DNA from: Micromonospora sp. WMMD1120
GTDB lineage: Bacteria; Actinomycetota; Actinomycetes; Mycobacteriales; Micromonosporaceae
Length of the DNA: 64,000 nt
Direction: 5' to 3'
Assembly (NCBI RefSeq): GCF_029626235.1
Contig: NZ_JARUBO010000005.1
Span: 3,814,501 to 3,878,500 of the forward strand
The notes under the pieces were generated by a model, which saw only the letters and a program-made list of their open reading frames with translations, was not told the origin of the DNA and did no database searches. A program made the translations under genes and the position numbers. Below, piece after piece: positions 55,128 to 62,920 of the stretch. The first letter of the stretch is position 1, and each line of letters starts with the position of its first letter.

Positions 55128-57170
55128 TCAGCGCAGGCCGTTGCGGATGGCCACCCGCACCAGCAGGTCCGGGTCGTCGGTGATGAGGCCGTCGACGCCG
55201 AGGTCGATCACCCGCTGCATGACCGCCGCGTCATCGACGGTGTACGGGATCACCTTCAGGCTGTCCCGCGTCTGCAGGGTCCGGACGTCCGGTCCGTGGA
55301 AGTATGCCGGGTTCTCCCGCAGGTACCAGTCGGTCGAGGCGACGGTGCCCTGCTTCGGGTCGTGCACCTGCCAGTTGGCCGACACGGTGCCCGCGCCCGC
55401 GGCCCGGGTCAGCCTGCCCAGGTCCTGGTACTTCCACCAGTCCAGCCCGCCGGTCCACGGGCTCTTCACCGACGGGTCGCCGTACACCGCCTGGAGCGAG
55501 CACTCGTCGGCGAGGCTCGCGCACTCGGCCGGGCCGTACTGCCAGACCAGGGCGACGGTGCCGATCCGCCGGTCGAGCTGGCGGGCGTACGTGATGGTGC
55601 GCCAGTCGAACGACTGGATGGTGGCCCGGCTGGTGAAGCCGGCCCGCTGGATCGCGTCGACGAGCTTGCGGGTGAAGCTGCGGTACGGCTCGGTGTCGTT
55701 CACCACCGGGCTGATCTTCGTCTCGATGTTCATCCCGATGTCGGTCCGCCCGCTCGCCCTCACCAGGGCGAAGACCTCGTCCAGGGTGGGGATCCGGGCG
55801 CCCGGCGCGGGCACCTGGGCGGGCAGCTCGGGCAGCGTCTTCGTGCCGCAGTCAACGGTCTTGAGCTGCGCCAGGGTCAGCTCGTGCACCGGCTTGCCCA
55901 CGTACGGGAACATCGGGTCGTTACGGCGCACCGGCCTGGTGTCGACGCAGTGCGACCCGTTGACGGTGCGGTCGTGCAGCACCACGAGCGTGCCGTCGGC
56001 GGTGACCCCGGTGTCCAGCTCCAGCGTGGAGATGGCCCGGTTGGACAGCGCGTTCGCGAACGCGGGCAGGGTGTTCTCCGGCCGGGTGGCCCGACCGCCC
56101 CGGTGCGCCTGGATGTCGAACGGGGCCGCGTACGCCTTCGGCAGCCGGTAGCCGCGCTGCGCCAGCACCCCCCGCAGCCGGTCCGGGTAGTCGGTGATGA
56201 TGCCGTCCACGCCGTCGTCGATCAGCTTGGTCATGGTCGGCACGTCGTCGACGGTCCACGGGATCACAGTGATCCCGTAGCGGTGCGCCCGCGTGACCAT
56301 CTCCTTCGTCACGTACGGCTGGTAGCCCGGGTCGGTGACGGTGCCGTTCTGCGGCATGCCGTGCACCGGCGAGAAGGCGCTCGCGCCGAAGCTGCGGATC
56401 GCCTCGATCGGGTCGCCGCCGAAGTCGTCGATGTCCAGCCCGCCCAGCCACGGCGAGGCGCCCGGCTGACCGGTCTGCAGGAAGTCGTAGTTGGTCAGGG
56501 CGACCAGCGGCAGCTTCGGCTCGACCTGGCGCATGCGCATCAGCGCGCCCCAGTCGAAGCTCTGGATGGTGACCTGCCTGAGCAGCCCGGCGGCGCGGAC
56601 CTCGGCCGCGGTGACCTGGACGAACTGCTCGCGGGGCGCGGTCTCGGCCGGCGCGCCGGCCTCCACCTTGGTCTCGACGTTGAGCGTCACGTCCTTCGCC
56701 CGGTAGCGGTTCACCAGCGCGAAGACCTCACGCAGCAGCGGCATCCGGGCGCCCGGGACGGCGAGCTGGCCGGGCTTGTCCGGCAGCGTCTTCGAACCGC
56801 AGTCGAGCGAGCGCACCTGGGCCAGGCTGAGCGTGTTGACGTACTTCCCGACGTACGGGAACTCCGGGTCACCCGGCGTCACCGGGGCGGTGTCGACGCA
56901 CTTGGCGCCGCTGACCTTCCGGTCGTGGGTGACGACGGCCTGGCCGTCCTCGGTGATCTGCACGTCCAGTTCGAGGGTGCTCACCCCGAGTTGCAGGGCG
57001 TTGCCGAAGGAGGCGAGGGTGTTCTCCACCCGCAGCCCGAGGCCGCCCCGGTGGGCCTGCACGTCGAATGTCCGGTCCGGTCGCGGCTTCGCCTGGGCGG
57101 GCACCGCGAGCCCGGTCGTCACCGTCGCGGCCACCAGGGCCGCGACGGCGGTACGGCGTACTGTGCGCAC
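55128..57170 (-). CDS. Secreted tandem glycerophosphodiester phosphodiesterase
   Basis: 680 residues: a signal peptide ending VPAQA and two complete GDPD domains in one chain. Domain 1 (about 35-345) has QAHRGG with H40 and VTHDR; domain 2 (about 350-680) has QAHRGG with H356 and VLHDR. Each also has the ELD metal residues and an ETK. They should hydrolyse deacylated phospholipids or teichoic-type glycerophosphodiesters outside the cell. GTG 57170 follows GGAGGGG. The domains are clearly homologous but not near-identical, so the duplication is old and both active sites have been kept. Confidence 0.9.
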   Translation of the reverse strand: MRTVRRTAVAALVAATVTTGLAVPAQAKPRPDRTFDVQAHRGGLGLRVENTLASFGNALQLGVSTLELDVQITEDGQAVVTHDRKVSGAKCVDTAPVTPGDPEFPYVGKYVNTLSLAQVRSLDCGSKTLPDKPGQLAVPGARMPLLREVFALVNRYRAKDVTLNVETKVEAGAPAETAPREQFVQVTAAEVRAAGLLRQVTIQSFDWGALMRMRQVEPKLPLVALTNYDFLQTGQPGASPWLGGLDIDDFGGDPIEAIRSFGASAFSPVHGMPQNGTVTDPGYQPYVTKEMVTRAHRYGITVIPWTVDDVPTMTKLIDDGVDGIITDYPDRLRGVLAQRGYRLPKAYAAPFDIQAHRGGRATRPENTLPAFANALSNRAISTLELDTGVTADGTLVVLHDRTVNGSHCVDTRPVRRNDPMFPYVGKPVHELTLAQLKTVDCGTKTLPELPAQVPAPGARIPTLDEVFALVRASGRTDIGMNIETKISPVVNDTEPYRSFTRKLVDAIQRAGFTSRATIQSFDWRTITYARQLDRRIGTVALVWQYGPAECASLADECSLQAVYGDPSVKSPWTGGLDWWKYQDLGRLTRAAGAGTVSANWQVHDPKQGTVASTDWYLRENPAYFHGPDVRTLQTRDSLKVIPYTVDDAAVMQRVIDLGVDGLITDDPDLLVRVAIRNGLR

Positions 57171-57352
57171 GCTATCCCCTCCTGCCGGCGGGCATCTCCC
57201 ACCGGTCGCCGGCCAGCATGGGCAGCGCGGGCGGCGGGCAGGCGGCCGGTGGGCGGCGCGCCGGTGAACCGCCGTGGACGACCTCAGGGCCGGGCCGGGT
57301 TTGGTCGGCCGGTGGCCGGGCACGCAGTCGGTTCCACAGCTTCTGCGAGGTG

Positions 57353-57778
57353 ATGGACGTGCGTGAGGACGACATGCGGCAGGACGCCGCCCGCGAGGCC
57401 GAGGACCGGATCGCCGGCGGCGTGTACGGCAAGGGCGCCCTCGACGAGGTGACGGTGCCCCGCACCGATGTGGAGAGCCAGATCCAGCGCGACGACCCGC
57501 TCGATCCGGCGGACGAACGGATCGATCCGCGGGTGCTGCACGACGGCGGTCCGGTCGGCGGGCAGGGCGCGGTGACCACCACCGGCGGCACCGCCGGGCC
57601 GGCGAGCGTACGCCGGGTGGCCCGGCAGCCGGAGCGGCACCGGGGCATCGTCGCCCCGACCACCACCGGTGACGCCACCACCGGCGGCCTGAGCACCCCG
57701 ATGGGCGGTGGCACCAGCGACCAGTCCACGTCCGCCACCGGCCCGGCCAAGTCCATCCGGGACCGGTCCTCCGACTGA
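57353..57778 (+). CDS. Hypothetical hydrophilic protein
   Basis: 141 residues, charged at the start (MDVREDDMRQDAAREAED) and rich in Gly, Thr and Ser later. No domain recognised and no membrane segment or signal; it is probably disordered. ATG 57353 is close to GAGG; ATG 57374 with GAGG five bases upstream may be the true start. Divergent from the phosphodiesterase gene and convergent with helR. Confidence 0.6.
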   Translation: MDVREDDMRQDAAREAEDRIAGGVYGKGALDEVTVPRTDVESQIQRDDPLDPADERIDPRVLHDGGPVGGQGAVTTTGGTAGPASVRRVARQPERHRGIVAPTTTGDATTGGLSTPMGGGTSDQSTSATGPAKSIRDRSSD

Positions 57779-57784
57779 CCACCC

Positions 57785-57827
57785 CGCGCCGCCCCCGTTC
57801 GACAAGGGTGTCGGCGGGGGCGGCGCG
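57785..57827. terminator. Bidirectional terminator between hypothetical gene and helR
   Basis: A 13-bp GC stem (CGCGCCGCCCCCG with CGGGGGCGGCGCG); the 17-base loop contains a further CGAC/GTCG pairing. Confidence 0.75.
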
Positions 57828-57835
57828 TCCGTCGG

Positions 57836-60127
57836 TCAGCGCGGGCGCAGGACGCCCAGGCGTTGGGTGGCACGCGTGAGCGCCACGTACAGGTCGCTGC
57901 GCCCGCGCGGGGACTCGGCGACCATCCGGTCCGGGTCGACCACCAGCACCGAGTCGAACTCCAACCCCTTGGCCTGGGCGACGGTCAGCACCACCACCCG
58001 ACTCTCCAACTCCGGGTGCTCACCCACCGCGGCCTCGGGCACCGCGGCGGTCACCGCCGCGCCCAGCTCGCCCACCCGGCCCGCCGGCACCAGGACACCG
58101 AGCCGGCCGTCGGTCAGCCCGGCCGCCTCCCGGGTGACCTCGGCGACCAACTCCGCCGCCAACCGCTCGTCGGGCACCGTCCGGTCCCACGGGGGTACGC
58201 CGCTCTCGCGCACCGAGCGCGGCGGACGCAGCGCCGGGTCGATAGCGGCCAGCACGTCGGCGGCGACCGCCATGATCTCGGATGGGGTGCGGTAGCTGAC
58301 CGTCAACTCGGTCAGCCGCCACCGCTGCGCGACGTACGGGGCGAGGGCGTCCGCCCAGGACGGTGTGCCGCTGAGCGCGCCGGTCTGGGCGACGTCCCCG
58401 ACGATCGTCATCGACCGGCTCGGGCAGCGGCGCATCAACAGCCGCCAGGCCATCGGCGACAACTCCTGCGCCTCGTCCACGATGACGTGCCCGAACGCCC
58501 AGGTCCGGTCCGCGGCGGCCCGCTGCGCGGTGGTCAGCCGGTCCGCCTCCTCCTGCCGTTCCAGCAGCCGGTCGGCGTCGATCAGGTCGGTCACGCCGAG
58601 GATCTCGCCGCCCTCGGCCTCGTCCTCGACGTCGATCGAGCGGGAGCCCCGGGCGATCTCCAGCACGCCCTCGGCGTACTCCCGTTCCATCATCCGGATG
58701 CGGTCCCGCCGGGCGGCGGCGGCGCGCTCGTCCTCGCCGAGCAGCTCGGCGGCCTCGTCCAGCAACGGGACGTCGGCCGGCGTCCAACCCCCCGGCTCCC
58801 GGTGCAGCAGCGCCCGCTCGTCGGCGCTGAGCATCGGCGCGGCGGCGGCGATCCGGTCCGGGTCGGCGTACAGGTCGGCGAGCAGCCGCTGCGGGGTCAG
58901 CACCGGCCACAGCCGGTCGAGCGCGGCCTGGATCTCCGGCTCCTCACGCAGCTCCCGCCGGATCTCGGCCCGGTCGGCCTCGTCGAGGAGGTTGTCCCCG
59001 CCCAGCGGGTCGGCGCCGATGCGTTCGGCCACCTGCTCGGCGAGCGCGTGCACGATCTCCACGTCGAACAGCGCGCGGGCCAGGTTGTGCGGCCGGTCGA
59101 TTCGACGCACCCGGTCCCGGGCGGCCCGTACGGTCTCCGGGTCGAGGGTCAGCGTCTCCCGCTCGACCTCGATCTCCAACGGCTCGTCGGGCACCCACTG
59201 CCGGTCCCGCACGGCCAGCGCCACCACCTCGGCCAACGCCGCCCGGCCCTTCAGCGCCGCGGTTTCGGCCGGTTCGGTCCGGCGGGCGTTCACACCGGGA
59301 AAAAGATCAGCCTGGGTACGCAGCAGCACGCCGGTCTCGGCCAGCGTCGGCAACACCTGGGAGATGTAGCGCAGGAAGGTCGCGTTCGGGCCGACCAGCA
59401 GCACGCCCCGGCTGGAGAGTTCGCGGCGGTGCGTGTAGAGCAGGTACGCCGCCCGGTGCAGCGCGACAGCGGTCTTGCCGGTTCCGGGGCCGCCCTGCAC
59501 CACCATGACGCCCGGCAGTTCCGCCCGGATGATCTCGTCCTGCTCGGCCTGGATGGTCTCGACGATGTCGCGCATCCGGCCGGTCCGGCCCGCGTTCAGA
59601 GCGGCGAACAGCGACGCCTCGCCGGTCAGCTCCTCGTGGGCGCCGGGGGAGGCGGTGTCGATGTCGAGCACCTCGTCGTTGAGCCCGGTCACCTTGCGCT
59701 GCCGGGTACGCAGGTGCCGACGACGGCGTACGCCCTGGGGGTTGGCGGCGGTGGCGAGGTAGAACGGGCGGGCGGCGGGGGCCCGCCAGTCCATCAGCAG
59801 GGGGTCGTAGTCGCCGCTGGTGTCGAAGATGCCGATCCGGCCGATGTAGCGGCGGGAGTCGTCGTCACCGTCGAGACGGCCGAAGCAGAGCCCGTTCTCC
59901 ACGGCGGAGAACTGCTCGACCTGGTCGGCGTACATCGCCACCGAGCTGTCGCGCTGTGAGCGGTCCTGGAGGGTGCCGCCGGTGTTGCGCAACTCCGCGG
60001 TGAGCCGGCTCGCGGCCTGCTCACGCAGCCCGTCCAGTCGGTCGTAGAGCATCGAGACGTACTCCTGCTCGCGACCGATCTCGTCGTCGAGCGGCAATTC
60101 GCCGGAACCGCCGGAGTGCCTTGACAA
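57836..60127 (-). CDS. helR: RNA polymerase recycling motor ATPase HelR (HelD family)
   Basis: 763 residues. A UvrD-like SF1 ATPase that binds core RNA polymerase, removes stalled or drug-bound enzyme and, in Streptomyces, gives rifamycin tolerance. Visible features: an N-terminal coiled-coil arm with REQEYVSMLYDRLDGLREQA, Walker A GGPGTGKTA (K218), Walker B and DEAQELSPMAW, a motif III-like GDVAQTGAL, YRTP and VAQAKGLEFDSV. It starts with TTG 60127, with AGGGAG five bases upstream. The start codon overlaps a -35 sequence of an opposing promoter, described separately. Confidence 0.9.
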   Translation of the reverse strand: MSRHSGGSGELPLDDEIGREQEYVSMLYDRLDGLREQAASRLTAELRNTGGTLQDRSQRDSSVAMYADQVEQFSAVENGLCFGRLDGDDDSRRYIGRIGIFDTSGDYDPLLMDWRAPAARPFYLATAANPQGVRRRRHLRTRQRKVTGLNDEVLDIDTASPGAHEELTGEASLFAALNAGRTGRMRDIVETIQAEQDEIIRAELPGVMVVQGGPGTGKTAVALHRAAYLLYTHRRELSSRGVLLVGPNATFLRYISQVLPTLAETGVLLRTQADLFPGVNARRTEPAETAALKGRAALAEVVALAVRDRQWVPDEPLEIEVERETLTLDPETVRAARDRVRRIDRPHNLARALFDVEIVHALAEQVAERIGADPLGGDNLLDEADRAEIRRELREEPEIQAALDRLWPVLTPQRLLADLYADPDRIAAAAPMLSADERALLHREPGGWTPADVPLLDEAAELLGEDERAAAARRDRIRMMEREYAEGVLEIARGSRSIDVEDEAEGGEILGVTDLIDADRLLERQEEADRLTTAQRAAADRTWAFGHVIVDEAQELSPMAWRLLMRRCPSRSMTIVGDVAQTGALSGTPSWADALAPYVAQRWRLTELTVSYRTPSEIMAVAADVLAAIDPALRPPRSVRESGVPPWDRTVPDERLAAELVAEVTREAAGLTDGRLGVLVPAGRVGELGAAVTAAVPEAAVGEHPELESRVVVLTVAQAKGLEFDSVLVVDPDRMVAESPRGRSDLYVALTRATQRLGVLRPR

Positions 60128-60150
60128 GCCGTCTCCCTAAAGATTAGAAT
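60121..60150 (+). promoter_or_regulatory. Strong promoter facing away from helR
   Basis: TTGACA (60121-60126), an 18-base spacer and TAGAAT (60145-60150), close to the housekeeping consensus. The -35 overlaps the TTG start codon of helR on the other strand. Confidence 0.6.
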
Positions 60151-60159
60151 CCTTTGCAG

Positions 60160-60184
60160 GAACGGCTTTCAGCCGTTCTTTTTT
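60160..60184 (+). terminator. Intrinsic terminator directly after the promoter
   Basis: GAACGGCT-TTC-AGCCGTTC followed by six T: a textbook rho-independent terminator, rare in this GC-rich sequence. It starts only about four bases after the expected transcription start, so the product would be under 30 nucleotides unless it reads through to the SGNH gene. Confidence 0.75.
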
Positions 60185-60274
60185 GTGCCCTCGAACTGTT
60201 GAAGATAGCGCGTTCCGCCGGTCCGCACCAAGCCGGTCGGTCCGGCGCGCCGGTGATCGCGAGGTGGCGGCGAC

Positions 60275-60907
60275 ATGATCCTGCGAGCCGGCCAGCGAGT
60301 GGTGTTCATCGGCGACAGCATCACCGACTGCGGGCGGCGCGACGCCGCCGCGCCCTACGGCGACGGCTACATGAGCCTGGTCCGTGCCTTCGTCGACGCC
60401 CGGCACCCCGAGCTGGAGCTGACCTGGGTCAACCGGGGTGTGAGCGGGGACACCGTGCGGGACCTGGCCGCCCGCTGGGAGGACGACGCCATCGCCGAGC
60501 GCCCCGACTGGCTCGCGGTGCTGATCGGCATCAACGACATCTGGCGACACTACGGTGACCGGCCGCACGAGGCGGTCGGCATCGAGGAATACGAGCGCAC
60601 CCTGCGGGACCTGCTCCGCCGGGCGGTCACCGCCACCGGCTGCCGGTTGATCCTCGGCGACCCGTTCTTCATCGAGCCCGACCGCGCCGTCCCCCAGCGC
60701 GCAGACACCGACCGGTACGCGGCGGTGATGGCGGGTCTGGCCGCCGAGTTCGACGCGGTGCACGTCGCCAACCAGGCGGCGTTCGACAGGGTGTTGGCGG
60801 TGAGCCCGGCGCGACGCTGGGCCGACGACCGGGTTCACCCGTACCTGCCCGGCCACGCCGTGCTGGCCGACGCCTACCTCACCGCCCTCGGCGCGGTCGC
60901 CCACTGA
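60275..60907 (+). CDS. SGNH/GDSL-type esterase or lipase
   Basis: 210 residues, cytoplasmic. The four SGNH blocks are present: catalytic Ser in FIGDSITDCG, Gly in NRGVSGDT, Asn in IGINDIW, and the DxxH pair in DDRVHPYLPGH. It hydrolyses an ester or removes acetyl groups from a carbohydrate (it resembles the rhamnogalacturonan acetylesterase group). GAGG lies about 10 bases before the ATG. Transcription may come from the promoter at 60121 if the terminator is bypassed. Confidence 0.9.
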   Translation: MILRAGQRVVFIGDSITDCGRRDAAAPYGDGYMSLVRAFVDARHPELELTWVNRGVSGDTVRDLAARWEDDAIAERPDWLAVLIGINDIWRHYGDRPHEAVGIEEYERTLRDLLRRAVTATGCRLILGDPFFIEPDRAVPQRADTDRYAAVMAGLAAEFDAVHVANQAAFDRVLAVSPARRWADDRVHPYLPGHAVLADAYLTALGAVAH

Positions 60908-60970
60908 CCAGGGGTGCGTCGCGCACCCCGCGCGTGGTCCTCCGCGTGCCCGGTGGCTGGATGTACTGAA

Positions 60971-61018
60971 GAGCGGTATACCTCACAGGCATATTCATAC
61001 CCATGAGGTATACCGCTC
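60971..61018. terminator. Inverted repeat between convergent genes
   Basis: Perfect 15-bp arms (GAGCGGTATACCTCA and complement) with an 18-base AT-rich loop. Each arm contains the self-complementary GGTATACC. It lies between the ends of the SGNH and LolA-like genes and probably terminates both. Confidence 0.65.
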
Positions 61019-61054
61019 ACCAGCGTGTCCGCCCCGACGCGGAGACCGTGCGGA

Positions 61055-62170
61055 TCAGCCGCGGGCGACCTGGTAGAGCCGCTCCGGAGTGACCGCACCG
61101 GCCAGCACCCGACCGTCGTCGGTGAGCAGCACGGTGACCAGCTTGCTGCTGAACAACCGACCGCTACCCCAGTCACCGCTGACCGCGGGCAGCCCGCCGA
61201 GCAGCTTCGCCACGTCGACGTCGGGTGCGGCGCCGGTCGGCTTCGCGCTGGCCGGCCTGCCGCCGGGGCGGGCGTCGACCCGGGCGACCAGGACCGTGGT
61301 CCAACCCTCGCCCACCGCGCGGACCGGCGGCTCACCGCCGGGTACGCCGTGGCCAGGGCGCTCCGGCGCCGGCCGCTCGGCCTTCTCCTCGGTGACGGTC
61401 ACCCCCGGCGGCGGGTTGAACCGGAACTGGTCGGCGTCGGGGCGACGGTAGTCGACCTGCGTGAAGGCCACCTCGAAGGCCGGCTTGTCGCTGCCCTTGG
61501 CGAGCACCTCGAAGCGCAGCGGCACGTGCTGCCTGGCGTCGATGGCGATCCGTAGTTGGTGCACCAGCGAATCGGTGTCGCGCGGCTGGAGCACCAACTC
61601 GTACGCGTCCTGACCGGCGACCGTCGCCGAACGGCCGACGCTGACCTCGGTGCTCGGGTCGATCGCGCCCAACGCCAGGTCGGCGGCCTGCTGCGGGGTG
61701 GCCGGCAGGTTCGGCACGCGCTCGGCGGCGGGCTTCACGGCCCCGGGGTCGCCCAGCGTGAGGTGGCGGGCGGTGTTGGTGTGGCTCTGCCAGGTCCACA
61801 CGTCCCGGCCGTCGCGGATCAGGTCCTGCTCGCCGAGGGTGTCCAGCAACGCGACCCGCTGCTTGTCCGGGCCGGAATACCAGACCCGCAGCGTGTGCGT
61901 GCCGCTCAGCAGGGTGGTCAGTTCGTTGCCGGGCACCAGCCCGACGAGTTCTGGCAGACCGAGGTCGGCGCGCTGCACGACGGTCCCGGACAACCCCTCC
62001 AGCCGGGAGGTCTGGAGATCGACGAGCAACTGGGCGGCGGTACGGGGCGGCAGGCTCGGCTCGGCCTCGGCGGCGAACGTGCCGACTGCTGCGCCACCGC
62101 CGATGACGGCGACGGCCGCGGTGGCCGGGACCAGCCACCGAAGGACGGGACGGCTTCTCAGGACGGACAT
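61055..62170 (-). CDS. LolA-like/DUF2092-type exported protein
   Basis: 371 residues. An N-terminal membrane or signal segment (WLVPATAAVAVIGGGAAVG) precedes a half-barrel domain (about 40-260) like LolA, LppX or RseB proteins, which hold a lipid or sense it at the outer membrane face. A Pro-rich spacer follows and then a second small domain containing LFSSKLVTVLLTDDGRVLAGAV. AGGAGGT precedes the ATG. Divergent from a two-component system, which may control it or respond to the same envelope signal. Confidence 0.8.
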   Translation of the reverse strand: MSVLRSRPVLRWLVPATAAVAVIGGGAAVGTFAAEAEPSLPPRTAAQLLVDLQTSRLEGLSGTVVQRADLGLPELVGLVPGNELTTLLSGTHTLRVWYSGPDKQRVALLDTLGEQDLIRDGRDVWTWQSHTNTARHLTLGDPGAVKPAAERVPNLPATPQQAADLALGAIDPSTEVSVGRSATVAGQDAYELVLQPRDTDSLVHQLRIAIDARQHVPLRFEVLAKGSDKPAFEVAFTQVDYRRPDADQFRFNPPPGVTVTEEKAERPAPERPGHGVPGGEPPVRAVGEGWTTVLVARVDARPGGRPASAKPTGAAPDVDVAKLLGGLPAVSGDWGSGRLFSSKLVTVLLTDDGRVLAGAVTPERLYQVARG

Positions 62171-62263
62171 GGTGGCACCTCCTGAGCCCATCCTGCCCCC
62201 ACCCTGCTGTGAACGCGCTGAGGACGCCGAAGGATCGATTGACCCGGGTGGCACCCTTGAGCT

Positions 62264-62920
62264 GTGCGTGTGCTGGTGGTGGAGGACGAGGCCCGGTTGG
62301 CGACCGCGCTCCAGCGTGGCCTCCAGGCGGAGGGATTCGCCGTGGACGTGGCCGGGACCGGCCCGACCGGGCTGGAGGCGGCCCGACACGGCGGGTACGA
62401 CGCGATGATCCTCGACGTGATGTTGCCGGGCCTCTCCGGCTACGAGCTGGTTCGGCGGTTGCGCGCCGAGCAGCACTGGTTGCCGGTGCTGATGCTCTCC
62501 GCCAAGGACGGCGAGTACGACCAGGCCGACGGCCTCGACTGCGGCGCCGACGACTACCTGACCAAGCCCTTCTCGTACGTGGTGCTGCTGGCCAGGCTGC
62601 GGGCGTTGCTGCGTCGGGGCGCGCCGGAGCGGCCGACCGTGCTGACCGTCGGAGACCTGCGGCTGGACCCGGCCCGCCGGCGGGTCACCCGCGCGGACAC
62701 CGAGGTGGCGTTGACCGCGCGGGAGTTCGCGCTCCTGGACTACCTGATGCGCCGCCCCGGCCAGGTGATCTCCAAGGTCGAGTTGCTGGACCACGTCTGG
62801 GACGCCAGCCTGGAGACCGCGCCGAACGCCGTCGAGGTGTACGTCGGCTACCTGCGACGCAAGCTCGGCCGGGACCGACTGGAAACCGTTCGGGGTGCCG
62901 GCTACCGGTTGGCGACGTGA
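62264..62920 (+). CDS. OmpR/PhoB-family response regulator
   Basis: 218 residues. Receiver domain with acidic pair ED at 7-8, phospho-acceptor Asp in MILDVMLPG (about residue 50) and the Lys of LTKPF. The winged-helix effector domain begins near residue 125 (LTAREFALLDYLMRRPG) and ends RGAGYRLAT. The start is GTG 62264 with no ribosome site, so a leaderless transcript is likely. Its stop overlaps the kinase start as GTGA. Confidence 0.93.
   Translation: MRVLVVEDEARLATALQRGLQAEGFAVDVAGTGPTGLEAARHGGYDAMILDVMLPGLSGYELVRRLRAEQHWLPVLMLSAKDGEYDQADGLDCGADDYLTKPFSYVVLLARLRALLRRGAPERPTVLTVGDLRLDPARRRVTRADTEVALTAREFALLDYLMRRPGQVISKVELLDHVWDASLETAPNAVEVYVGYLRRKLGRDRLETVRGAGYRLAT

Noticed and set aside
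60112..60136. Possible rifamycin-associated element at the helR start (GGCTTGTCAAGGC)
   Set aside because: The known element is a 19-bp repeat with a CTTGCGGCAAG-type centre in the promoter. Here the centre is two bases shorter and overlaps the start codon, so the likeness is probably chance.
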